Assembly: GCF_000621605.1 (NCBI RefSeq)
Contig: NZ_JHXX01000003.1
Location: forward strand, 299,161-363,160
Reading direction: 5' to 3'
Source: Butyrivibrio sp. MC2021
GTDB taxonomy: Bacteria; Bacillota; Clostridia; Lachnospirales; Lachnospiraceae
DNA length: 64,000 nucleotides
Below are positions 1-6,839 of the stretch, one piece after another. Within the stretch, counting starts at the first letter, position 1; each line of letters starts with the position of its first letter. The notes beneath the pieces were generated by a model. It saw only the letters and a program-made list of their open reading frames with translations. It did not search any database and was not told where the DNA came from. A program made the position numbers and the translations under genes.

Positions 1-27
1 CGAACAGGCCTCGCCGCGGTGAGCTAA

Positions 28-58
28 AAAAAGTGGAGGAAAATTTCCTCCACTTTTT
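28..58. terminator. Bidirectional hairpin terminator
   Basis: A perfect 15-bp inverted repeat (28-42 with 44-58) has a GTGGAGG/CCTCCAC core and A/T runs on both sides, so it can end transcription from either direction. It follows the stop codon of the small minus-strand gene at 75-224 and may also serve a gene left of the window. Confidence 0.85.
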
Positions 59-74
59 CGCGTGTGTTTTGGGG

Positions 75-224
75 TTATTTGCATAATGAGAAAAAGTACC
101 ATGATACGACGGAGATAACAATTCCGGAAAGGGAAAAAATGGTTTTCAGCCTCGCGGCCACAACCCTGGGATCCATGTAATGGCCTCTGAAATAAACTGC
201 ACTGAAGGTTTCTGATTTTTTCAT
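75..224 (-). CDS. Small single-span membrane protein (49 aa)
   Basis: The start is set by a strong ribosome site, GGGAGGGGG, about 8 bases before ATG at 224; an upstream in-frame ATG at 257 lacks such a site. The product has a charged N-terminal half and one C-terminal hydrophobic segment (IFSLSGIVISVVSWYFFSL), so it should be a small integral membrane protein. I do not recognise a family. A strong hairpin terminator follows at 28-58, which supports it as an independent transcription unit. It is divergent from the 420-1424 gene. Confidence 0.55.
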   Translation of the reverse strand: MKKSETFSAVYFRGHYMDPRVVAARLKTIFSLSGIVISVVSWYFFSLCK

Positions 225-354
225 AGTATTATCCCCCTCCCTTAATCGTTCAAACACTATATGTAGTATTTATATAATTAATTATATACAAGATATTCTA
301 AAAAATGCATAAACTATTCAGGAAAGATTTAGAAAGAAAAATGCAGATTTTCTG

Positions 355-383
355 TTTACACAGTGGGGCCGGTATATTATACT
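355..383 (+). promoter_or_regulatory. Sigma-70-type promoter
   Basis: TTTACA (355-360) and TATACT (378-383) are separated by 17 bases and sit about 37 bases upstream of the ATG at 420, so the pair fits a vegetative promoter for the 352-353 residue membrane protein gene. Confidence 0.65.
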
Positions 384-419
384 GTGCGCAATGAAAAAAG
401 TAATTGGGAGTGTGTTTTT

Positions 420-1424
420 ATGAGTTTTATGAATAAGAATAAAGAAGAGTATGACAAGATCCTTCAGATAATCGATCCGAAGGATTATCCGGAGGATGCG
501 GAGTTCACTAAAAAAATCAACAATTTCCGCTACATCAGGAGAATTCCTTATCTCTTTCTTATCGCAATGTGTTTCTATATTTTCCAAAATGGCAAGCTTA
601 TCCCCAAAAATCATGATATGCTGACGCTTCTAGTTTTTGTGATGGTAGGTTGTCTGCTTCTTTATATGAATCAAAAAAAGAAGTTCCGTCAGGAGATCGT
701 GACAGCTGTGTTCAAAGAGTGCAGACCTGAGCTTGGTATTTCCAAGTATTTAAGCTTTGTAAAAAAGATGCTTGGAAGCGAACTTGTCTGGAACGTCGCC
801 CATTACAATCTTGGCTACGACCTTTATATGTCAGGAAAAATCGAGAAGGCCCATGAGATTCTGAAACTCATGCAGGATTCCTGCCAGACAGCAACTGCCA
901 TGCTGATGGCTGAGCGTTTAAAGCAGCTCATTGCTCTTTATTACAATGATTACAACACTGCGGTTACATGCGCAAATGAAGCCAAGACTATTTTTGCAAA
1001 TTGCAGCCGCTCCGAATGGAATGTCAGGATATTTAACGATACTCAGAAAGCCGGCGGCTTTGCGGACAGCTTTTTATCCGGTAACTACGGACAGGTATAT
1101 GCCCTTTATCAGGAAAAAACCTCTTCTCCCCTGGATGAGGTTTTAAGATTTTACTATCTGTACCGGGCTGCTGTAGCACTGAATGACCCGGAAAATGCTG
1201 AGAACTACAAGAAATATGTTATGGATAACGCAGGTACCACCTGGTTTGGAAAAGCCCTCAGTGAGGGCTTTGTTCCGGAGGCTATTCCAGCAGACTATCC
1301 GGCATTTAATATGAGCCCTGAGAAACTCAGTGCCCCCAAAAAGGTGGACCCTGTCAGATATAAATATATCCTGGCAGGAATACTGATCGGTTTATTGCTT
1401 ATTTACTTACCGAGAGTAATCTGA
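420..1424 (+). CDS. Membrane protein with TPR-like cytoplasmic region
   Basis: Unrecognised membrane protein. Two adjacent hydrophobic segments lie near residues 45-90 (YLFLIAMCFYIF and LLVFVMVGCLLLY), followed by a long soluble alpha-helical region with alternating Leu/Ala/Tyr spacing typical of tetratricopeptide-like helices (for example YNLGYDLYMSGKIEKAHEI), and a C-terminal anchor (ILAGILIGLLLIYL). The ATG at 420 is chosen because GGGAG lies 8-9 bases upstream; an ATG at 363 overlaps the predicted promoter. It stands alone, with the non-coding block at 1485-2505 downstream. A protein-protein interaction role at the membrane is inference only. Confidence 0.75.
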   Translation: MSFMNKNKEEYDKILQIIDPKDYPEDAEFTKKINNFRYIRRIPYLFLIAMCFYIFQNGKLIPKNHDMLTLLVFVMVGCLLLYMNQKKKFRQEIVTAVFKECRPELGISKYLSFVKKMLGSELVWNVAHYNLGYDLYMSGKIEKAHEILKLMQDSCQTATAMLMAERLKQLIALYYNDYNTAVTCANEAKTIFANCSRSEWNVRIFNDTQKAGGFADSFLSGNYGQVYALYQEKTSSPLDEVLRFYYLYRAAVALNDPENAENYKKYVMDNAGTTWFGKALSEGFVPEAIPADYPAFNMSPEKLSAPKKVDPVRYKYILAGILIGLLLIYLPRVI

Positions 1425-1484
1425 GTCAGTAGGGACGGTTTTTCTTATTATTTAGGTAATAAGTATAATAGCAAAGTGCATAGA

Positions 1485-1611
1485 CGACCGGAGGACGTTC
1501 TTGGAGGGAACCTTCGAGAAGTTTCCCTCCGCCACTTGGGCATCCTCTCTGTAAGCTTTATCTCTGGGCGCTGCCCAGAAACGTCCTCGTCGGAAGGCAG
1601 GATGGCCGACG
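1485..1611 (+). ncRNA. Branched hairpin fold, candidate structured RNA
   Basis: A closing stem CGAC-GAGGACGTT (1485-1499, two-base bulge) pairs with AACGTCCTC-GTCG (1580-1592). It encloses a near-perfect hairpin at 1503-1530 (GGAGGGAA/TTCCCTCC continued by CTTC/GAAG) and a GC-rich hairpin at 1564-1578 (CTGGGC/GCCCAG). A competing stem CGTCGG/CCGACG (1588-1593 with 1606-1611) overlaps the closing stem, so two alternative folds are possible. No ORF with a ribosome site occurs here. Direction and transcription are not established; the plus strand is assumed because the upstream gene reads that way. Confidence 0.45.
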
Positions 1612-1660
1612 AAAAAGATGCCGGCCTCCGCCCGGAATAGGATTTATCCGTGTCATGATA

Positions 1661-1771
1661 TCAAGGGCTTTCGCGGCATAAATCCTCGCTCGAGATAGTA
1701 TATGGCTCCACACCAAGTCTTTGGCGCTGCGGTTTATTCCACGGTCCCTTGACATCATTCCCGCTCCGGGA
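1661..1771 (+). repeat. Left arm of a 111-bp inverted repeat
   Basis: This arm matches the reverse complement of 2341-2451 over 111 bases without gaps. I count 18 mismatches, about 84% identity. Mismatches cluster in a central 28-base window (1693-1720), while the outer 32 and inner 51 bases are nearly identical. The arms face each other across 569 bases that contain the two dyad arrays. They could be termini of a mobile or MITE-like element, or two copies of a structured RNA. Confidence 0.9.
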
Positions 1772-1825
1772 AGTGGCGTGGAAAATGAAGAAAAGGATTG
1801 ATCTGTTGCTGATTCTGTACTAACC

Positions 1826-2084
1826 ACACGCACAGAGCTCATAATATAATTCCTACGTGTAGTGTTTTTCAGAAAACAACACGCAGAAAGAGCATTTATT
1901 CTTCTATGCGTGTATCGGATTGGTTTATTGAACACGCAATCATACGAAGATTGCTTATACACGTGTAGTCCTTGGTGCAAAAATCAACCTTTTAACACGC
2001 AAAATACAGAATTGTTCCGAAACACGTGTAGTTCTGGTATTGAATAGTACACGCAGAATGGTAGCCTCTATATTCTGGCGTGTT
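1826..2084. repeat. Array A: five dyad units with ACACGCA ends
   Basis: Five units at 1826-1862, 1879-1914, 1932-1968, 1995-2031 and 2049-2084. Each starts with ACACGCA and ends with its imperfect inverse (ACGTGTAG or GCGTGT) after 21-23 bases of non-conserved sequence. Unit length is 36-37 bp and gaps are 16, 17, 26 and 17 bp, giving a period of 53-63 bp. Some gaps are themselves palindromic (TGTTTTtcagAAAACA at 1863-1878). The interior sequences differ completely between units, so this is not a tandem duplication of whole units and not a CRISPR array, whose repeats would be conserved throughout. Confidence 0.85.
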
Positions 2085-2108
2085 TATGGGGGTGAAAAAT
2101 CAGGGAAA

Positions 2109-2293
2109 TAGGATAATAATGCAGGATTCAAGCAGTTTTATCCTAGTTTTTTCTTGAAAAAGTAGGATAAGATCAAGGAGTTTTTATAGTCTTATCCTAT
2201 GATTTCTGAAAAAGTGCGAGTGCACGACATTTTAATATTGCAATATCGATAAAATATAGGATAAGTCGGACCATTTCGGTACATCTTATCCTA
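2109..2293. repeat. Array B: three dyad units with TAGGATAAG ends
   Basis: Three units at 2109-2145, 2163-2199 and 2257-2293, each exactly 37 bp. They are bounded by TAGGATAA(G) and its perfect inverse (C)TTATCCTA around 19-21 unlike bases. The first gap is 17 bp and palindromic (TTTTTC/GAAAAA); the second is 57 bp and contains ATATTGCAATAT. Unit length and spacing match array A although the end sequences are unrelated, which implies that geometry rather than sequence is conserved. Confidence 0.85.
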
Positions 2294-2340
2294 TTTTGCT
2301 CTCGGGAAGAGATCTCTGCGTTACTTCAGCAGCCATATTT

Positions 2341-2451
2341 TCCCTAAGCGGGAATGAAGTCAAGGAACCGTGGAATAAACCGCAGCGCCAAAAGGTTGAC
2401 GAAGAGCCATGAATTGCCCCGAGCGAGGATTTATGCCGCGAAAGTCCTTGA
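2341..2451 (-). repeat. Right arm of the 111-bp inverted repeat
   Basis: Reverse complement of this segment aligns gap-free with 1661-1771 (about 93 of 111 bases). Similarity ends sharply on both sides of the arm. Together the arms would let a transcript or single strand through 1661-2451 close on a long imperfect helix around arrays A and B. Confidence 0.9.
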
Positions 2452-2480
2452 CAGAATGGAGCGCCCAACCCTTAACCTTC

Positions 2481-2505
2481 GGGATGGCACCTCAAGTGCC
2501 ATCCC
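2481..2505. other. 10-bp perfect stem-loop at block edge
   Basis: GGGATGGCAC and GTGCCATCCC form a perfect 10-bp stem around the loop CTCAA. No T-run follows on either strand, so it is not a standard terminator. It marks the right edge of the non-coding block; a membrane-protein remnant reads up to it from the right. Confidence 0.6.
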
Positions 2506-2509
2506 TTGT

Positions 2510-2665
2510 CTACCCAGGGGTGACTTCCGTTAACCGCAGCATAGAAGCTCTTAAGAATTTGATGTTTTTACGTATTTTCAGTGGTATACGATTACCTACG
2601 AATGCTATGATTATACCTACAAGGACCGTTAGTAAAGTCCCGGAAAAACCGTCACATCCTCTTAC
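2510..2665 (-). pseudogene. C-terminal remnant of a membrane protein
   Basis: An open frame without a plausible start encodes one clear membrane segment (TLLTVLVGIIIAFVGNRIPL) followed by a basic tail. It lies directly after the stop of the short LexA-like gene, in another frame, and ends at the hairpin bounding the non-coding block. This may be the 3' part of a gene cut by insertion of that block, or a frameshifted extension of the gene at 2662-2880. Confidence 0.35.
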
Positions 2666-2880
2666 CTACTCTTTACAGGAAGCAATGCCAGATCCTGTGT
2701 CCCAAAAAACAGGCTGTTTCTGATCATTCCGATACGGTAAAGATTCAGCACATAGAACATCATGCACATAATAGTGATGGTTCCGAACTGCCTCATCAGT
2801 TCCTCAACTGTAGGCGGATAGCCATGTCTCCTGGTGAAATTTCCAACATATTCTGCTATTTCTGATTCAAGTCTACTCAT
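2662..2880 (-). CDS. Short protein with LexA-like N-terminal helix-turn-helix (72 aa)
   Basis: The first 35 residues (SEIAEYVGNFTRRHGYPPTV then EELMRQFG) resemble helices 1-2 of the LexA winged-helix domain, where G-Y-P-P-[ST]-V is a hallmark. After that the sequence departs into a hydrophobic stretch (ITIMCMMFYVLNLYRI) unlike LexA, so the recognition helix and protease domain are absent. Start at 2880 is supported by AGGGG about 10 bases upstream. It may be a frameshifted LexA-type remnant or a small membrane-linked regulator. Confidence 0.4.
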   Translation of the reverse strand: MSRLESEIAEYVGNFTRRHGYPPTVEELMRQFGTITIMCMMFYVLNLYRIGMIRNSLFFGTQDLALLPVKSR

Positions 2881-3116
2881 ATTTTTGTAACCCCTTTTTG
2901 AATTCATTGTTACCTTTCGTTTTGATGATTATATGTTATACAGTCAACCTAAATCCTAACTAAACGACATTTGTCTTAATTGTGTTCATATTATAAAAAA
3001 AGGATAAAGTAGATAAATAAAAATCTGTGCGTCCCATGATAAACGTAATATCGGTTATAATAGAATAAGTGACAGAATATTTATGATGATTTACATCAAA
3101 ATATAAGGAGACTTCT

Positions 3117-3338
3117 ATGATAATTGATAGCATCAAAAAATATATCAAAAAGAAACAACGTCAGAAAAAGATAAAGAAGTTCAAGAATACAATGCTCATC
3201 GCAGGTGGTGCGCTGGCTGTTTTAGCGGTGTTGGTAATTTGGCGTATCCTTAAAAACAGGGCAAAGAAAAAGATTAGGGAAAAAATCATTAAGACTATAA
3301 ATGATAGAAAAGAAGAAAAAAGAGAAAGTGAGAGTTGA
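3117..3338 (+). CDS. Small basic single-span membrane protein (73 aa)
   Basis: AAGGAG sits 7-8 bases before the ATG. The product is a lysine/arginine-rich N-terminus, one membrane segment (MLIAGGALAVLAVLVIWRIL) and a highly charged C-terminal helix. No family recognised. A TATAAT box at 3056-3061 could belong to its promoter, though no good -35 is seen. The gene converges on the MerR remnant and hydrolase gene to its right. Confidence 0.6.
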   Translation: MIIDSIKKYIKKKQRQKKIKKFKNTMLIAGGALAVLAVLVIWRILKNRAKKKIREKIIKTINDRKEEKRESES

Positions 3339-3442
3339 GGGCTGATGTAGGTACTTTGGGTTGGTTTTTCCGGGACTTTACCGCCGGCCACATAGCCTGT
3401 GCCCAGGCCGTAGAAAATTTCGTTGGTACAGGTGTAGAAATT

Positions 3443-3583
3443 CTGCGTAATGAAGTCCTGTACTTTTTTCACCCCTCTCACTTTCAGGTATTTGCACATA
3501 TTCAGCAGATTCTCGATATGTTCCTTTTTGAGCTCCAAAAGTTCTATCTGCTTCTCCAGCGCTTTTGTCAGATCATAATTCAA
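3443..3583 (-). pseudogene. Remnant of a MerR-family regulator C-terminal helix
   Basis: From a TTG at 3583, overlapping the end of the hydrolase gene, the frame encodes about 47 residues (KQIELLELKKEHIENLLNM, then VRGVKKVQDF) matching the dimerisation helix and G-V-x-x-x-D-F ending of MerR-type activators. The DNA-binding half is missing, and the frame runs on into sequence antisense to the 3117-3338 gene. I read it as a gene fragment left by a deletion. Confidence 0.5.
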
Positions 3584-4337
3584 TATCTTCCATCACCTTG
3601 GGAATTCTGCATTTCAGTGCATCCCCATATTTGGCGTCGATGTAGTCAGCGAATTCAGCAGGGTTCTCGCTGTTGCCGGCAAACATATCCCAGTGGCCGG
3701 GGATTACCAGTCCGGGCTTAACTTCTCCGGCAAAATCGGCTGCTTCCTGGAAGGTCATGTTGCCGATGCAGTTATCACGATAGCGCCTTGCATCGCGGCC
3801 GTTGATGGGAAGTAGTTCAACATCAATATGCCCAAAGTTCAGAAGCTTAGCCAGCATGCCTTCATATCTTACTGTATCTCCTGCATGGTGGATCTTCACT
3901 CCGCCGGCTTCTATAATGTACTGAAGATAGGGATACAAACCTGTCTCCGGATCTTTATCCAGAAATTCATGAGCTGCCGCAATGGCGCTTATCCTCATAT
4001 CTCCCAACATAAATGATTCACCGTCATTAAGACCGATGGCATTGTCAGGATTTATTCCGTCAGCCAGAACAGCTTCCATATGTTTCCTGGGAAAAATGAA
4101 TTTTGAATCTGGGTTAGTCTTTGCCCATATTTTCCATGCCTCATGGTCAATGTGATCAAGATGATCATGGGTTCCCAGAAATGCATCGACGTTTTTCAGT
4201 TCATCGGCCGGAATTGGCGGAGGTGTCTGCCTGGAAGGATCAGGGCTGGCATAGTAATCAACGCAGACTGTGACATCTCCTGCCTTGATCATAAGTCCCA
4301 TCTGTCCAAGCCATTTTATTAAAATCGGTAATTTCAT
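3573..4337 (-). CDS. UlaG-like metallo-beta-lactamase-fold hydrolase (254 aa)
   Basis: The metal-binding motif THDHLDH lies at residues 56-62, followed by a further metal-ligand region AAAHEF, then HHAGDT and IPGHWDMF, the order seen in the UlaG/L-ascorbate-6-phosphate lactonase branch of the metallo-beta-lactamase superfamily. The enzyme is expected to be cytosolic and metal dependent; the actual substrate is unknown, and no ascorbate PTS genes are nearby. The start at 4337 is preceded by GGAGGG at 7 bases; a GTG/ATG-like codon five residues upstream overlaps that site. The downstream MerR remnant overlaps its last codons. Confidence 0.8.
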   Translation of the reverse strand: MKLPILIKWLGQMGLMIKAGDVTVCVDYYASPDPSRQTPPPIPADELKNVDAFLGTHDHLDHIDHEAWKIWAKTNPDSKFIFPRKHMEAVLADGINPDNAIGLNDGESFMLGDMRISAIAAAHEFLDKDPETGLYPYLQYIIEAGGVKIHHAGDTVRYEGMLAKLLNFGHIDVELLPINGRDARRYRDNCIGNMTFQEAADFAGEVKPGLVIPGHWDMFAGNSENPAEFADYIDAKYGDALKCRIPKVMEDIEL

Positions 4338-4458
4338 AACTTTTCCCTCCATATATTTATCCCTTGCTTGTTGTATTTATCATAGCATTTATAAGTAATC
4401 ATATGCTATTGACAACACGAAAAACCGTCAACTTCTTAAGACCACCTTAAGAAAGTGG

Positions 4459-6588
4459 TTAAAAGGCAAAATACCTGCTCTTCTGGTTTGCAATAGCCGC
4501 GGCGATCCACTCTTTATCCATGATGTTATCAAAGGCTCCGGCGACAACGGATTCATCCGCGAAGTTGTCGAACTCTGTCTGCTTTTCTTCAAGAATTCCC
4601 ATCATCTCTTCGTCAATGGTATATGGGCAAAGCAAATGATAAACCAGCACATTTTGCACCTGGCCCATTCTGTAGACCCTGGACAGGGCCTGGCTCTCCA
4701 GTGAGGGCTTGATCTGAGGCTCGCAGAAGATCACAATGCTGGCGGCCTGGATATTCAGGCCCACACCCCCTGCGATGATCTGGCAAAGAAGCACGCTTCC
4801 ATCAGGGGAATCCGCAAACTTATCCACAATCCCCTGCCTTGAATCCACCGGGGTGTCTCCGCTTATAACTCCCACACACCTGCTTCCAAGCAGGGCCCCA
4901 ACCTTGGCTATGGTCTCTCTGAAAAATGAGTAGATGACAACCTTCCTTCCATCATCCCCGGCCTGCTCAAGCAGCTCCAGAAGTCTGATGCACTTGGCAG
5001 ATTCCGCCATATCGTCCTGCAAAAAAGAAACCCTTCTCATATCAGAAAAACTGCCCGCTGTCACCGCAGCCGCATAGGCTGTCAGATCCCTGCTTGTCAT
5101 GCTGCACCACTCATTTTCTTCATTGATGGGAGGCAGCTCCTTAAGAACCTGCTTTCTTGTCCTTCTGATATAGACCGGCGCAAGACTCTCCCTGAACTGT
5201 GGCAGGTGACTTACATTGGCAAGGCTCCTTACCTCCTTGGTCATATCAGGGCGGACAAAATCTATGAGATTACACATCTCCTCCACCCTGTTCTCCAGGG
5301 GAGTTCCCGTCATCAGAAGTATCCTCTCGGATTCATTGTCCAGACGCCTTATATAAGCAGTGCGCTTGGCATCCGGATTTTTCATGTAATGTGCCTCATC
5401 GATAACTAGTAGGGACAGTCTCATGTGATTGTCTATCCTGTCCACTATTTTTCCCATGGTCTCATAATTGGTTATGGCCGCTCCGCCCTCCTGCTGCCAT
5501 CTGTCAAAGGAGTCATCCGCCCCGGGACCGTGCACTATATATGAATTTATCCTGCTGAACTTCTGAAGCTCTCTCGCCCAGTTAATAAGCACACTGGCGG
5601 GGCACACGATAAGATAATGATTCTTCTTTTTCTCTGTGGTCTCTATATGAGTCATGGCCGCAATGGCCTGTATGGTCTTGCCAAGGCCCATCTCATCCCC
5701 AAGAAGGACCTTCTTCTGATGCAAAATATATTTTGCCCCAAAAACCTGATAAGCTCTGAGGTTCCCGGAAAATCCGCCAAGGTCCAGCTCTGTCCCATCG
5801 ATCTCCTCCGCCAGCTGAGCCGGAATACTGTCGTAGACAAAAGCCTTATTACCTGTGACGCTTCCAATGTTCTCCAAAAGCGCATAGAAGTCCGCACTGT
5901 TTCTGCGGTAAGCAGCCAGAGCCGCCTCCTGTGAAGTGTGGGAAGCCGCCTGATATTCATCTATGAGACTTATCATCTTCCGGAAAAAAGCGCTGCCTGT
6001 AAACTCATAGATCCTGTCTGCCATGTAGAGAGTTCTCGCTTTTGTTTCATTGGAGGAAAAGATCCAGTGAATACCGCTTCGTATCATCCTGCTGCCGACG
6101 ATCTCCGTGGCGAATTTATCCAGGTTCGCTGCAGGCTCCGCAAAATCCCGCCGCAGCTTCTCGCTGTTGATATAGTTGGCCAGTTCGGTTATAAGCTCAA
6201 CCTTGCTCTCATCAAGACTGACAGCCTGCCCCGAGGATAAGCTGTTGGCGAACTGGGTGATCACCCGGTGGATGGCCTCTGTCTGCTTTTCTCCTATCCC
6301 GTCCACCGCCTGAAGCTGATAATCCGTACAGGCAGCCACATCCCCCAGGGTCTTGTAGCCCGCATCCATAAGGGCCTGAACCCTTATGCCTGCCTTGGCA
6401 TTTTTCAGCTCCTCCACGGAATAGTTGTAGAGCTCCTGCCTGGCCAGCTCCCCCGCAGCCTTACTGCAGAGAGCTTTTATATTTTTTTCCTGAACAGCTC
6501 TGTCATCAAAAAAGCTCTTGAAGGCTCCGTTGGTGTCATCTATAGCCTTTATCAGTTGTTTAAGATCCTTAAAATTCGGCTTATTCAT
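4459..6588 (-). CDS. SNF2-family DNA translocase/helicase (709 aa)
   Basis: Helicase motifs occur in SNF2 order: Walker A GDEMGLGKT near residue 300, the DEAH box (VIDEAHYMKN) near 397, motif III MTGTPLENR, then in the second RecA lobe YSFFRETI, GGVGLNIQAA and the arginine-finger motif QALSRVYRMGQ near 636. The N-terminal part contains a helix-hairpin-helix-like segment (VDGIGEKQTEAIH near residue 95), suggesting DNA binding. SNF2 proteins use ATP to translocate on duplex DNA and remodel protein-DNA complexes. Several in-frame ATGs (6588-6600) exist; 6588 has the best spacing to GGTG. It is divergent from the 1,711-residue gene across 251 AT-rich bases; a joint function is only conjecture. 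Confidence 0.85.
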   Translation of the reverse strand: MNKPNFKDLKQLIKAIDDTNGAFKSFFDDRAVQEKNIKALCSKAAGELARQELYNYSVEELKNAKAGIRVQALMDAGYKTLGDVAACTDYQLQAVDGIGEKQTEAIHRVITQFANSLSSGQAVSLDESKVELITELANYINSEKLRRDFAEPAANLDKFATEIVGSRMIRSGIHWIFSSNETKARTLYMADRIYEFTGSAFFRKMISLIDEYQAASHTSQEAALAAYRRNSADFYALLENIGSVTGNKAFVYDSIPAQLAEEIDGTELDLGGFSGNLRAYQVFGAKYILHQKKVLLGDEMGLGKTIQAIAAMTHIETTEKKKNHYLIVCPASVLINWARELQKFSRINSYIVHGPGADDSFDRWQQEGGAAITNYETMGKIVDRIDNHMRLSLLVIDEAHYMKNPDAKRTAYIRRLDNESERILLMTGTPLENRVEEMCNLIDFVRPDMTKEVRSLANVSHLPQFRESLAPVYIRRTRKQVLKELPPINEENEWCSMTSRDLTAYAAAVTAGSFSDMRRVSFLQDDMAESAKCIRLLELLEQAGDDGRKVVIYSFFRETIAKVGALLGSRCVGVISGDTPVDSRQGIVDKFADSPDGSVLLCQIIAGGVGLNIQAASIVIFCEPQIKPSLESQALSRVYRMGQVQNVLVYHLLCPYTIDEEMMGILEEKQTEFDNFADESVVAGAFDNIMDKEWIAAAIANQKSRYFAF

Positions 6589-6839
6589 CATTTCACCCAT
6601 CAACTTTGGTTAATTTGTCCTGTGAAAAAATTGTAGCATAATTTTTCCCACTATAAGTTGTGCATTTTTTCAGACATATATACAACTTGTAGATATATTC
6701 ACGAAAATTCATAAAATTAATTCTATTTTATTGTAAATGCGTAAATTATTAATTAAAATTTAATATATCCGATAATTTATGCACTATATTTCGCTAATCA
6801 CATCATGTTTCAGGCGGAATAAGAAAGGAAAGGGGAAGT

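Noticed and set aside
1558..1980. 140-residue minus-strand coding region
   Set aside because: It runs through the inverted repeat and dyad array, lacks a ribosome site and has low-complexity, frame-dependent composition; the block is better explained as non-coding.
1862..2047. 61-residue plus-strand ORF in the dyad array
   Set aside because: No ribosome site and wholly composed of repeat units.
1826..2293. CRISPR array
   Set aside because: Only the 7-9 bp ends of the units are conserved and the interiors vary; real repeats are conserved over their whole length, and no cas genes are in the window.
3161..3442. Continuation of the MerR remnant
   Set aside because: This part is antisense to the 3117-3338 gene and has no MerR features, so only the first 47 codons are taken as remnant.
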